From Thalassolituus sp. UBA674 (GTDB lineage Bacteria; Pseudomonadota; Gammaproteobacteria; Pseudomonadales; Oceanobacteraceae): a stretch of 40,599 bases of DNA. The position numbers were made by a program, and so were the translations under genes. Position 1 is the stretch's first letter. Each line of letters starts with the position of its first letter. Positions 7,140-14,698 of the stretch are shown here, one piece after another. The stretch lies in the NCBI GenBank assembly GCA_002298335.1, contig DBNK01000039.1, positions 1-40,599 on the forward strand, given 5' to 3'. The notes below the pieces were generated by a model. That model was not told where the DNA came from. It saw nothing but the letters and a program-made list of their open reading frames with translations, and did not search any database.

Positions 7140-7610
7140 ATGTCTGAAAATATTGCGATTATTCTGTCGATCACTTCGTATAAGCTGGTCAGTCTGTTGG
7201 TTGGCCTGCTGTTCGCGTGGATGGGTTTCCGCCTGTTTATGGCGGGTGTGTGGGGCGAGTCCGGTGATATGGATGCCTCATTGAGAGACTTCAGGGTCAC
7301 TATGAAGAAGGCGGCACCGGGTACTTTTTTTGCGTTGTTCGGCACGGTCGTGATCAGTTTTACCCTCGTTAAAGGGCTGGAGTTTAGTAATGTGACCCGG
7401 CCGGTTGCAGGGACGAACGGGTCTGGTGCACAGGGGAGCAGCAATGATTCTGAACAGCACTTTCAGGTAAACGGTGTGCCGTTGCCTACGCCGCTGGGTG
7501 CAACACAGCCGGGCGATACATCAGTGGAAGATGATGCGGATGACGGGGGCAGTGACGGTCAGTTCGAAGACAGTTTCCAGGCGACCGGTACGCCTTATCC
7601 CGGAGATTAA
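7140..7610 (+). CDS. Hypothetical inner-membrane protein with disordered acidic tail
   Basis: A 156-residue protein when started at ATG 7140 (a TTG four codons upstream is an alternative). Two hydrophobic segments at about 8-35 (SYKLVSLLVGLLFAWMGFRLF) and 60-80 (PGTFFALFGTVVISFTLV) predict two membrane spans. The last 70 residues are rich in Gly, Ser, Asp and Pro and look disordered. They contain two similar elements, FQVNGVPLPTPLG and FQATGTPYPGD, about 40 residues apart. The function is unknown. It lies convergently to the SDR gene, at the junction between the accessory block and the rpoH backbone. Confidence 0.65.
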   Translation: MSENIAIILSITSYKLVSLLVGLLFAWMGFRLFMAGVWGESGDMDASLRDFRVTMKKAAPGTFFALFGTVVISFTLVKGLEFSNVTRPVAGTNGSGAQGSSNDSEQHFQVNGVPLPTPLGATQPGDTSVEDDADDGGSDGQFEDSFQATGTPYPGD

Positions 7611-7640
7611 AGCAGCCGCCGTTCCGGTATGTTGCCAGTC

Positions 7641-8420
7641 TTACATGCCAACGTATTTGTTCACCATACGGTTCATCCAGTCTGGCGATATGCTGGAGAG
7701 CAGATATAGAAACTTAGTGTCGCTGCCGACTGGCCAGTGCACCTTTGATCTGTGGCGGTTGGTGGTTGCGGCCTGATAAATCACCCGGGTGACATCGTTC
7801 ACCGTCAGTTTGACGCCCATGCGACGGACGGAGCGGGCGTTCATGTCGGTCACCATGGCCGTGCGGACAAACAGGGGCAGTATGTCCATCACACGGATAC
7901 GGTGGGGCTCCCATTCGAGGTTGAGGGCTTCGGTGAGGCCTTTGATGGCGAACTTGGTGGCCGAGTAGACAGCAAGCGATGGCTGGCCATACATGGCCGA
8001 GGCGGAGCACAGGTTGATGACCCGGGATTCGCGGGTGTCTTTCAGATAGGGAAACGCGCTGTGACAGCCGTTGACTGTTCCTGTGACGTTGATGTCGACC
8101 ATGCGTTGCTGCGCTTTCAGGTCGATGGTCTCAAACGGGCCGGAAGACAGTACTCCGGCGTTATTCACCAGCAGATCGAGGCGCCCGGTCTTTTTCCAGA
8201 AACTGTCGAGGCCGCGTTGCCAGTCATCGGCTGAGGTGACGTCGAGTTTCAGTGTCATGCAGTTATCGCTGCCGATCTCTCTGGCCAGTGCTTTGAGGCC
8301 CAGCTCATCCACATCGGCGATGCCGACAAACCAACCGGCTTCGGCAAAGCGCAGGCTGGTGGCTTTACCGATACCGGCTGCGGCGCCGGTAATGAAAAGG
8401 CATTTCTGCTTGAGTTTCAT
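7641..8420 (-). CDS. SDR family oxidoreductase
   Basis: A short-chain dehydrogenase/reductase of 259 residues. It has TGAAAGIG (11-18) for the dinucleotide, NNAG (86-89), and the active-site YSATK with Y152 and K156. After the active site, DILPLFVRTAMVTDM resembles the PG-motif region, but with LP in place of PG. The C-terminal 60 residues (KVHWPVGSDTKFLYLLSSISPDWMNRMVNKYVGM) match the subgroup often annotated simply as SDR and found beside rpoH in marine gammaproteobacteria. The substrate is unknown. The aspartate at residue 36 (IADVDE) after the second strand suggests a preference for NAD over NADP. Confidence 0.92.
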   Translation of the reverse strand: MKLKQKCLFITGAAAGIGKATSLRFAEAGWFVGIADVDELGLKALAREIGSDNCMTLKLDVTSADDWQRGLDSFWKKTGRLDLLVNNAGVLSSGPFETIDLKAQQRMVDINVTGTVNGCHSAFPYLKDTRESRVINLCSASAMYGQPSLAVYSATKFAIKGLTEALNLEWEPHRIRVMDILPLFVRTAMVTDMNARSVRRMGVKLTVNDVTRVIYQAATTNRHRSKVHWPVGSDTKFLYLLSSISPDWMNRMVNKYVGM

Positions 8421-8492
8421 CCGCAGACCTCAGAGCAATTATTATTGTTGGACCCGCTGTATCCCGGGTGCAGGACAAAACCTGATCCGCGG

Positions 8493-8521
8493 GCACAAAA
8501 AAAGGGGCTTTACGCCCCTTT
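8493..8521 (-). terminator. Rho-independent terminator of rpoH
   Basis: AAAGGGGC (8501-8508) pairs with GCCCCTTT (8514-8521) around a 5-base loop, with a run of A before it on the + strand that becomes a T-run after the hairpin on the - strand. It lies 15 bases after the rpoH stop, so it ends rpoH transcription before the SDR gene. Confidence 0.88.
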
Positions 8522-8536
8522 ATTCTGACTCATATA

Positions 8537-9406
8537 TCAGGCCGGAACCAGATCTGTACCGATCGCGGTTTTGAGTTTTTTCATCGCGCTCTTCTCAAGC
8601 TGGCGGATGCGTTCGGCAGACACATCGTATTGCGCAGCCAGTTCGTGCAGTGTGGCCTTTTCTTCGGTCAGCCAGCGTTGCTGCAGGATAGCGCGGCTGC
8701 GGTCATCCAGAGTATCCAGTGCCTGATGGAGACGGTCGTTGGCGTCCTGCTCGTAGTTGTCAGATTCAACAACCCGGGCCGGGTCCATGCTGTTGTCTTC
8801 CAGATAGTAGGCCGGTGCCTGATAAGCGGTGTCATCATCGTCATCTGCGCCAGCATCAAACGCGGCGTCATAGGCGTTCAGACGGCCTTCCATTTCGAAT
8901 ACGGTTTTGGTCTCAACGCCCAGATCGTCAGCGATGGCGTTGGCTTCATCCTGATTCAGCCAGCCAAGACGTTTCTTCTGGCTGCGCAGGTTGAAGAACA
9001 GTTTACGCTGCGCTTTGGTGGTCGCGACTTTCACAATGCGCCAGTTGCGCAGAATGAACTCGTGAATCTCCGCCTTGATCCAGTGCACCGCAAAGGACAC
9101 CAGACGCACACCCACTTCGGGGTTAAAGCGCTTGACGGCTTTCATCAGACCGACGTTACCTTCCTGAATCAGGTCGCCCTGGTTCAGACCATAACCGGAA
9201 TAGCTGCGGGCAATGTGCACCACGAAACGCATGTGGGACATAACCAGCTGACGGGCGGCTTCGAGGTCACCCTGATAGTGATAGCGTTCAGCCAGATCTT
9301 TCTCTTCATCCGGCGACAGTACAGGAATGGCATTGACCGTCGCGATATAGGACTCCAGGTTCTGACCTGGTGACATGGCATATACGGCTTGCATACCTTG
9401 ACTCAT
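8537..9406 (-). CDS. rpoH: RNA polymerase heat-shock sigma factor sigma-32
   Basis: A 289-residue RpoH that directs RNA polymerase to heat-shock promoters. Region 2 is highly conserved: FVVHIARSYSGYGLNQGDLI, QEGNVGLMKAVKRFNPEVGV and HWIKAEIHEFILRNWRIVKVATT. The RpoH box QRKLFFNLR is at residues 133-141, which separates it from RpoD/RpoS. Region 4 with the helix-turn-helix ends the protein (VSAERIRQLEKSAMKKLKTA). An acidic Asp-rich linker (about residues 185-195) is slightly expanded. The start has GGAG 7 bases upstream. Downstream of ftsX in the same direction, with its own terminator and a 233-bp upstream gap, it is probably transcribed from its own promoter. Confidence 0.98.
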   Translation of the reverse strand: MSQGMQAVYAMSPGQNLESYIATVNAIPVLSPDEEKDLAERYHYQGDLEAARQLVMSHMRFVVHIARSYSGYGLNQGDLIQEGNVGLMKAVKRFNPEVGVRLVSFAVHWIKAEIHEFILRNWRIVKVATTKAQRKLFFNLRSQKKRLGWLNQDEANAIADDLGVETKTVFEMEGRLNAYDAAFDAGADDDDDTAYQAPAYYLEDNSMDPARVVESDNYEQDANDRLHQALDTLDDRSRAILQQRWLTEEKATLHELAAQYDVSAERIRQLEKSAMKKLKTAIGTDLVPA

Positions 9407-9639
9407 TTATTTCTCCTGACGTTCTGTCGGTTAGGACCCTAAGTCATACCTTACAGAGCGTGTAGTTTAGCATATACAACTAAGACACTTGTTATACGCT
9501 GATGTTCACCCAATATGCGTGCCCGGATCACAGATTTCAACCCTGTTCTGTATAGGTGTGTCAGTGCCGCTGCCGGAGGCCCTCCGGGTACGTACAGAGC
9601 GGACAGAAGCAATGCCGGCAATGAATATTGCCGGTGTCC
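9407..9639 (-). promoter_or_regulatory. rpoH leader / promoter region
   Basis: A 233-bp gap between ftsX and rpoH. In E. coli, rpoH is controlled by several promoters and an mRNA thermosensor, so regulation is expected here. I see AT-rich stretches (for example around 9470-9500, TTGTATATGCTAAACT on the - strand) that could hold a sigma-70 promoter, but no unambiguous -35/-10 pair. Confidence 0.3.
9615..9634 (-). terminator. Perfect hairpin after ftsX
   Basis: CCGGCAAT-GAAT-ATTGCCGG is an 8-bp perfect stem with a 4-base loop, 6 bases beyond the ftsX stop codon. No T-run follows on the - strand, so it is either an mRNA 3'-stabilising or attenuating hairpin or a weak terminator. Confidence 0.5.
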
Positions 9640-10608
9640 TCAGGGCTCGATGTCGTCCAGATGACGCACCACCGACCACCAGGCTCCGGCCCAGCCGAGG
9701 AACATGGCAGAAAGCAGCAGGATCAGGGCTACGGCAGCGGACAGCGGATGAAGGTCAAATTCTGACCCGTACAGTGATGCGAGGTTCCGCACCGGCCCGC
9801 TGACCAGCAGCCAGCCGAGAATCAGCAGCAGCCAGGAGATCAGTCCGCCGATCATGCCGTACCAGAGGCCGGTGTAGAGGAAGGGGCGGCGTACCCAGGC
9901 GTCGGTGGCGCCGACCAGCTTCATTACGCGGATTTCATCCACCCGGTTAGCAATCGACATACGGATGGTATTGCCGACAATCAGCACAATGGAGATCCCC
10001 AGCAGCACGCTGACGACCCAGACCACCCGTTGGCTGAGAGCAATGAGGGCTTCAAGACGGTTGAGCCAGGCATCGTCCATCACCACGGCGTCGACGGCCG
10101 GTTCGTGTTCCGCGCGTGCAATCATGGCTTTGACCTCGGCCGGGGCGGCTCTGAGGTCAGGTTCTATCATGATCACACCCGGCAGGGGGTTGTCCGGCAG
10201 CAGGTCCAGCGCATCGCCGAGTCCGGATGAGCGGCGGAATTCGCTCAGAGCCTGATCGGCACTGATGTAGCTGACTTTGGCAACGCTGTCTTCGGCGTTC
10301 AGCGCGTTCTGCAGGCCGACGGCGACCTCTTCACGGGTGCCCGGCATCAGGTACACGCTGATGCTGCCCGACTGCTGAAAGCGGCTGCTGAGCTGGGTGA
10401 GATTATCAAAGGTCATCCACACGGCACCCGGCAGAGTCAGGGCGATGGCGATGACCAGCCAGGTCATGATGGACGCAAACGGCTGACGCAGCAGGCGCAC
10501 GAGGGTCTCAACGGCGACCAGCTGGTGCTGTTGTGACCAGCCGGAAAGACGGTTCCTGAGACGGATCTGGTGAGCAGACGCACCGGCGGATGAGGGCTTA
10601 ATGGCCAT
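9640..10608 (-). CDS. ftsX: Cell division protein FtsX
   Basis: The membrane subunit of the FtsEX ABC-type complex, which at the division septum controls periplasmic amidase activators. The topology is typical: a basic N-terminal cytoplasmic region, TM1 (TWLVIAIALTLPGAVWM), and a periplasmic domain with the family's SVYLMPGT and YISADQALSEFRRSSGLG. Three further TM segments follow (RVVWVVSVLLGISIVLIVGN, YGMIGGLISWLLLILGWLLV, AVALILLLSAMFLGWAG). NRVDEIRVMKLVGATDAWVRRPFLY is the conserved loop. I place the start at ATG 10608: AGGGGG lies 6 bases upstream, and the gene then overlaps the ftsE stop by 11 bases, indicating translational coupling. The open frame extends to 10662. Confidence 0.96.
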   Translation of the reverse strand: MAIKPSSAGASAHQIRLRNRLSGWSQQHQLVAVETLVRLLRQPFASIMTWLVIAIALTLPGAVWMTFDNLTQLSSRFQQSGSISVYLMPGTREEVAVGLQNALNAEDSVAKVSYISADQALSEFRRSSGLGDALDLLPDNPLPGVIMIEPDLRAAPAEVKAMIARAEHEPAVDAVVMDDAWLNRLEALIALSQRVVWVVSVLLGISIVLIVGNTIRMSIANRVDEIRVMKLVGATDAWVRRPFLYTGLWYGMIGGLISWLLLILGWLLVSGPVRNLASLYGSEFDLHPLSAAVALILLLSAMFLGWAGAWWSVVRHLDDIEP

Positions 10609-11314
10609 TGGCATCCCCCTTATCCGGGCCTGCGTTTTTATCAGAACCCGCACCTTTATCAAAAAGCGTACCGTGATCCAGAATCAGGCGGCGGTGGCCC
10701 ATACGCTCAATCAGCGCGATGTCGTGCGTGGCGATCAGTACGGTCACCCCCACCTGCTGAAAACGCAGGAAGAGGTTCATGATTTCTTCAGAGAGTTCCG
10801 GGTCGAGGTTACCGGTGGGCTCATCCGCCAGCAGCAGCTGGGGTTTGTTGACTACGGCGCGGGCAATACCGACGCGCTGCTGTTCACCACCGGACAGCTC
10901 AATCGGGTTACGTTTCTCAAAACCCAGCAAGCCCACAGAATCGAGCGCAGCACGCACCCGGCGTGGTACTTCGGAGGGAGAATAACCGGCGATCAGCAAC
11001 GGCAGGGCGACGTTGTCGTAGACGCTGCGGTCAAACAGCAGCTGGTGATTCTGAAACACCACGCCCACCTTGCGGCGCAGGAATGGCACCCTGGAGGGCT
11101 TCATGCGGTTAAGAAGTTCGCCATCGACGAATACCTCACCTTTGCTCGGCCGCTCCATCAGCATCATCAGCTTCAGCAGTGTACTTTTCCCGGCGCCGCT
11201 GTGGCCGGTCAGGAAGGCGAATTCGCCGTGCTGCAGTTCAAACGAGACATCACTGAGCGCATCCTTACTCTTGGAGTAACGTTTGGTGACCTGATCAAAA
11301 CGCACCATGCTCAT
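10598..11314 (-). CDS. ftsE: Cell division ATP-binding protein FtsE
   Basis: The cytoplasmic ATPase of FtsEX, 238 residues. It has Walker A GHSGAGKST (37-45), a Q-loop VGVVFQNHQLL, the ABC signature LSGGEQQRVGIARAVV, Walker B LLLADEPTGNLD and the H-loop ATHD. VPFLRRKVGVVFQ and NPIELSGGEQQ match FtsE rather than a generic transporter ATPase. The C-terminal tail has an unusual lysine/aspartate-rich repeat (DKGAGSDKNAGPDKGDANGH). The start may be ATG 11314 or two codons downstream. It lies between ftsY (14 bases upstream) and ftsX (overlapping). Confidence 0.97.
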   Translation of the reverse strand: MSMVRFDQVTKRYSKSKDALSDVSFELQHGEFAFLTGHSGAGKSTLLKLMMLMERPSKGEVFVDGELLNRMKPSRVPFLRRKVGVVFQNHQLLFDRSVYDNVALPLLIAGYSPSEVPRRVRAALDSVGLLGFEKRNPIELSGGEQQRVGIARAVVNKPQLLLADEPTGNLDPELSEEIMNLFLRFQQVGVTVLIATHDIALIERMGHRRLILDHGTLFDKGAGSDKNAGPDKGDANGH

Positions 11315-11328
11315 GAGGTTGGTTCCCG

Positions 11329-12558
11329 TCAGTCGTCGTCGCTGCGGGCAAACAGGGCCCGGGTGAATTCATCGGCATTGAATGGCCGCAGATCGTCGAT
11401 ACCTTCGCCTACACCGATAAAGCGTACCGGCAGGCCGAACTGCTTGGCCAGCGCAAACACGATACCACCTTTGGCGGTACCATCGAGCTTGGTCAGGGTC
11501 AGGCCACTGACCCCTACCCATTGCAGGAACTGCTTGGTCTGGTTGATGGCGTTCTGGCCGGTTCCGGCATCCAGCACCAGCATGACTTCGTGCGGTGCTT
11601 CGGGGTCGATCTTCTTCATCACCCGTACCACCTTCTCCAGCTCCTGCATCAGGTTGTCTTTGGTGTGCAGGCGACCGGCGGTGTCGGCAATAAGGATGTC
11701 CATCTGACGGGATCTGGCGGCCTGCAGGGCATCAAACAGCACAGAGGCAGAGTCCGCACCGGTATGCTGCGCCACCACCGGCACATTGTTGCGCTCGCCC
11801 CAGACCTGCAGCTGCTCAACTGCAGCGGCACGGAAGGTGTCACCGGCGGCCAGCATCACCTTCTTGCCTTTGTTCTGATATTGCTTGGCGAGCTTGCCGA
11901 TGGTGGTGGTTTTGCCCACACCATTGATGCCCACCATCAGAATCACATAGGGCTTTTTGCTGCTGTCGATCACCAGTGGCTTCTGCGATACCGCGAGAAT
12001 GTCCTGCAGCTCTTCGATCAGGGCTTCGTAGAGGGCTTCGGAGTCGTTCAGTTCGTGGCGCTTCACGCGTTTGGTCAGACGCGACATGATCTCAGTGGTG
12101 GCATCGACACCAACGTCGGCCATGATCAGCTGGGTTTCGAGATCTTCCAGCAGATCGTCATCAATTTCTTTTTTGCCCAGCAGCAGGTCTGAAAGACCTT
12201 CAGTGAATCCGTCACGGGTTTTCGCCAGACCGGCGCGCATGCGGCTGAAGAAGCCTTTCTTCTCTGCCGGCTTTTCCGCCACGGGGGCCGGTTCGTCGAG
12301 GATGACCTGAGCTGCGGGGGCCGGAGCGGATTTCACCGGCTCGGGTTCTGGCCGGGCAGGAGGTTCGTCCGGGGTGGCCGCTTCGGGCGTGGCTGCGGTT
12401 TCTGCGGGAGTGTCCGGCGTCAGCTCTTCCTGCAGTGATGAAACACCGGGGGAGTCGTCTTCCCGGAGCACTTCTGCGTCAACCTGTGGGGTTGTATTGT
12501 CTTTCCTGGGCTCGTCCTTTGCGGACTTGTTCTTTTTGCTTCTGAAAAAATCAAACAT
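11329..12558 (-). CDS. ftsY: Signal recognition particle receptor FtsY
   Basis: The SRP receptor GTPase (409 residues), which docks ribosome-nascent-chain complexes at the inner membrane. The N-terminal A domain (1-100) is long, rich in Glu, Pro and Ala and begins MFDFFRSKKNK, a basic amphipathic lipid-binding start. The N domain begins with KKGFFSRMRAGLAKTRDGF (100-119). The G domain has GINGVGKTT (210-218), AAGDTFRAAAVEQL, DTAGRLHTK, TKLDGTAKGG and a C-terminal FIGVGEGIDDLRPF. It is the first gene of the ftsY-ftsE-ftsX operon and is divergent from the gene at 12719. Confidence 0.98.
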   Translation of the reverse strand: MFDFFRSKKNKSAKDEPRKDNTTPQVDAEVLREDDSPGVSSLQEELTPDTPAETAATPEAATPDEPPARPEPEPVKSAPAPAAQVILDEPAPVAEKPAEKKGFFSRMRAGLAKTRDGFTEGLSDLLLGKKEIDDDLLEDLETQLIMADVGVDATTEIMSRLTKRVKRHELNDSEALYEALIEELQDILAVSQKPLVIDSSKKPYVILMVGINGVGKTTTIGKLAKQYQNKGKKVMLAAGDTFRAAAVEQLQVWGERNNVPVVAQHTGADSASVLFDALQAARSRQMDILIADTAGRLHTKDNLMQELEKVVRVMKKIDPEAPHEVMLVLDAGTGQNAINQTKQFLQWVGVSGLTLTKLDGTAKGGIVFALAKQFGLPVRFIGVGEGIDDLRPFNADEFTRALFARSDDD

Positions 12559-12718
12559 GGAGATCAGTCATCGTTTCCGTCGCAGGTTCAGGCTGGCATT
12601 CAGTCATGGACAGCCGCTGAACCGGAGAGTCAGTCGCACGGAACAGGCGCTTACCGTGCCGCCTGCGTAAATACCGCCTATCCTATCATTAAACGCACCA
12701 TTGATAAGGGAAACCTTC

Positions 12719-13540
12719 ATGTTTCATGGTCTCAGCCGGACAACCCTGAACATCCTGATTATCGGCTGTCTGCTGTTTATCACCGGGGTGCATCTGCTGA
12801 CCCGGGACAGCGACAGCGATCCGTTGCCGCCACTGACATTACCGCCGTTACCCGCAGATACCTGGCAGCTGTGGCACAGCACCGAAGGCGTGGCTGTACG
12901 CTGGCAGGGGCGCGCGAGCGAACAGCTGCAGGTCCGTATTCTGCGTGACGGCGGTGAGGTAACGGACATTGCCCTGCCGGTGGATGGCTGGAGCCGGGCA
13001 CTGGTAGAGCAACTGGATGAACCTGAGCATGAATCCGCCGCTGGACTGGTGCTGGCCGGACCTATGACCGACACTGAGCTGCGCAATGCCGCGGCCTTTA
13101 TCATCCGTCAGCAGAAGCTGGTGGCTCCGCCATGGACGCAGAACCTCTGTCAGCTCGAGAACCCGGCGGGCGCCATCTGGTGGAACCGTCAGCAACAACA
13201 GGGCTGGACCGCTGAAGCTGAACCGGGCGAGGTGCTGCCGCAGAGCCGCAGCGAGTGGGCGCGCTTCCGTGAAGACACCGCACAACAGCTGCGTCATGAT
13301 CTGTTCAACCTCAGCCGTACCATCGACATTTATGCCGGACTTACCTACCATCAGTGGCCCGACGGTTATCTCCCCGGCCTGTATCAGGATCTGGCGCAGG
13401 CGCAGATGACTGCCCCCGGAGCCTATGCCAGATGCCGGCAGCAGGCCGTTACCGACCAGCAGAGCGACCCTCAGTTTGAGCAGCAGAACACAGCATCAGT
13501 TACGCATCATCGGCGGGGAATGGCGTTCCCGTCGTCTTAA
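12719..13540 (+). CDS. Membrane-anchored protein of unknown function between ftsY and rsmD
   Basis: A 273-residue protein with one N-terminal membrane anchor (TTLNILIIGCLLFITGVHLL) and then a long extracytoplasmic domain rich in Gln, Leu and Trp. AAGGG 8 bases upstream supports ATG 12719 over an upstream TTG. In Pseudomonas this position holds a hypothetical gene and an M16-type peptidase, but no HxxEH zinc motif is visible here. The LRHDLFNLSRTIDIYAGLTYHQWP segment might be a reduced, inactive relative; that is inference. The last 38 codons overlap rsmD in another frame, and the final residues (HHRRGMAFPSS) are just the shifted reading of RsmD's conserved start. The true end may be an evolutionary run-on. 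Confidence 0.65.
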   Translation: MFHGLSRTTLNILIIGCLLFITGVHLLTRDSDSDPLPPLTLPPLPADTWQLWHSTEGVAVRWQGRASEQLQVRILRDGGEVTDIALPVDGWSRALVEQLDEPEHESAAGLVLAGPMTDTELRNAAAFIIRQQKLVAPPWTQNLCQLENPAGAIWWNRQQQQGWTAEAEPGEVLPQSRSEWARFREDTAQQLRHDLFNLSRTIDIYAGLTYHQWPDGYLPGLYQDLAQAQMTAPGAYARCRQQAVTDQQSDPQFEQQNTASVTHHRRGMAFPSS

Positions 13541-14033
13541 ATTCCCGGCGGTCGAAGGTTTGCGCCCGACCCTTGACCGGGTGCGCGAGACATTGTTCAA
13601 CTGGCTGCAGTATGAGGTCGAAGGCGCCCGTGTGCTGGATGCCTTCTCCGGCTCCGGTGCGCTTGGGTTTGAAGCCTTGTCCCGGGGTGCGAAAGAGGTT
13701 GTTTTCCTGGAGAAGAACGCCAAAGCGGCGATGCAGATCCGCGAGAATCTGGCGACCCTGAACGCCAGGAATGCGCAGCTCTGGGCGGGTGATGCACTGG
13801 TGTGGCTGCAGCAGAATCCGGAGCCGTTTGATCTGGTGTTCCTTGACCCGCCGTTCGGGCAGAACCTGTTGCAGCCTGCTATTGACAGTCTCAGGTTATT
13901 GCCGGGCAGCTGGGTGTATGTGGAGCATGAAACCGGGCTCGATCTGACCTGGCCCAAAGGCTGGGAAGAGCACCGCAGCAAAGAAACCAAAGAGTTCTGC
14001 TTCCGCCTGTGGCGGATCACGGGTGAGGAGTAA
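13425..14033 (+). CDS. rsmD: 16S rRNA (guanine(966)-N(2))-methyltransferase RsmD
   Basis: RsmD methylates G966 of 16S rRNA using SAM during 30S assembly. The family opening LRIIGGEWRSRRLKFP is followed by GLRPTLDRVRETLFNWL. The SAM motif is VLDAFSGSGALGFEALSRGA, and the catalytic FDLVFLDPPFG (DPPF motif) identifies an N-methyltransferase. The open frame starts at ATG 13425 (202 residues), but family members start only 5-12 residues before LRIIGG. The TTG at 13476 (185 residues) is therefore a plausible alternative start. It overlaps the upstream gene, suggesting coupling. Confidence 0.95.
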   Translation: MPDAGSRPLPTSRATLSLSSRTQHQLRIIGGEWRSRRLKFPAVEGLRPTLDRVRETLFNWLQYEVEGARVLDAFSGSGALGFEALSRGAKEVVFLEKNAKAAMQIRENLATLNARNAQLWAGDALVWLQQNPEPFDLVFLDPPFGQNLLQPAIDSLRLLPGSWVYVEHETGLDLTWPKGWEEHRSKETKEFCFRLWRITGEE

Positions 14034-14060
14034 AGCCTCGGTTCCGGTTTTGAGCCTTCC

Positions 14061-14696
14061 CTAAGGCAGGGTAAGTGTTACCTGCGCCCCGCCTTCCGGA
14101 TTATTACTCAGGCTGACATGACCTTTCTGCTGACCGCGGTGATGATGGCGCGCCACCAGCTCTGAGAAGTACAGCCCCAGGCCGGTACCGCCGATACGGC
14201 GGCTGATGCGCTCACCAGCGAGAATATTGTCCGGAAACCCGGGTCCGTTATCACTGACAGAGAACATCAGGGTGCCCCCTTCCGTTTTTACCTGCAGCCG
14301 GACCTCGGTAGCGCCGGCCTGAACGCTGTTAGTAACCATGCAGGCCAGGGCCATCTGCACCAGAAAATCATTGTAAAAACCGGGGCTGTCGTCGCCTTCG
14401 GTAATGTGAATCTGAACACCCGGATACTGCACCAGTGCCTGTTCAGTCACCATCCGCAGAGTACTTTGCGGCCAGGCCTCATCGGAAGTGAAGATACTGT
14501 GAGACTTCATCTGATAGAGGGTGATCAGCTGACTGATTTCACTCTGAATACCCCGTGTGCGCTTCAGCAGGGCATCCATCGAATCTGTGTAGGAAGGCGG
14601 CACCGCCTGCCGGATGCGCTCGGACTCAGTCACCAGTGTCTGCATCTGATTCTTCAGATCGTGAATGACCGCTGCGGTCAGCTGCTCAAAATCCAA
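14061..14696 (-). CDS. Small soluble sensor histidine kinase (HATPase)
   Basis: A 211-residue histidine kinase with no sensor or membrane domain. The phosphoacceptor H-box is IHDLKNQ with His12. The N-box is ACMVTNSVQAGA, the G1 box is SDNGPGFPDN, and the G2 box is RRIGGTGLGLYFSELVARHH. It is essentially a bare HisKA-like dimerisation helix plus the ATP-binding domain, so input must come from a partner. It starts at a TTG two bases after the response-regulator stop, with no separate ribosome site, so its translation is coupled to that gene. It probably phosphorylates, or is modulated by, the adjacent TPR response regulator; this is inference from the operon. Confidence 0.88.
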   Translation of the reverse strand: MDFEQLTAAVIHDLKNQMQTLVTESERIRQAVPPSYTDSMDALLKRTRGIQSEISQLITLYQMKSHSIFTSDEAWPQSTLRMVTEQALVQYPGVQIHITEGDDSPGFYNDFLVQMALACMVTNSVQAGATEVRLQVKTEGGTLMFSVSDNGPGFPDNILAGERISRRIGGTGLGLYFSELVARHHHRGQQKGHVSLSNNPEGGAQVTLTLP

Positions 14697-14698
14697 AA

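Noticed and set aside
8630..9373. 247-residue open frame antisense to rpoH
   Set aside because: It is an uninterrupted shadow of the conserved rpoH gene, with no ribosome site or family resemblance.
10609..10662. Longer FtsX N terminus from 10662
   Set aside because: It would overlap ftsE by 65 bases without a ribosome site. ATG 10608 has AGGGGG at the right distance.
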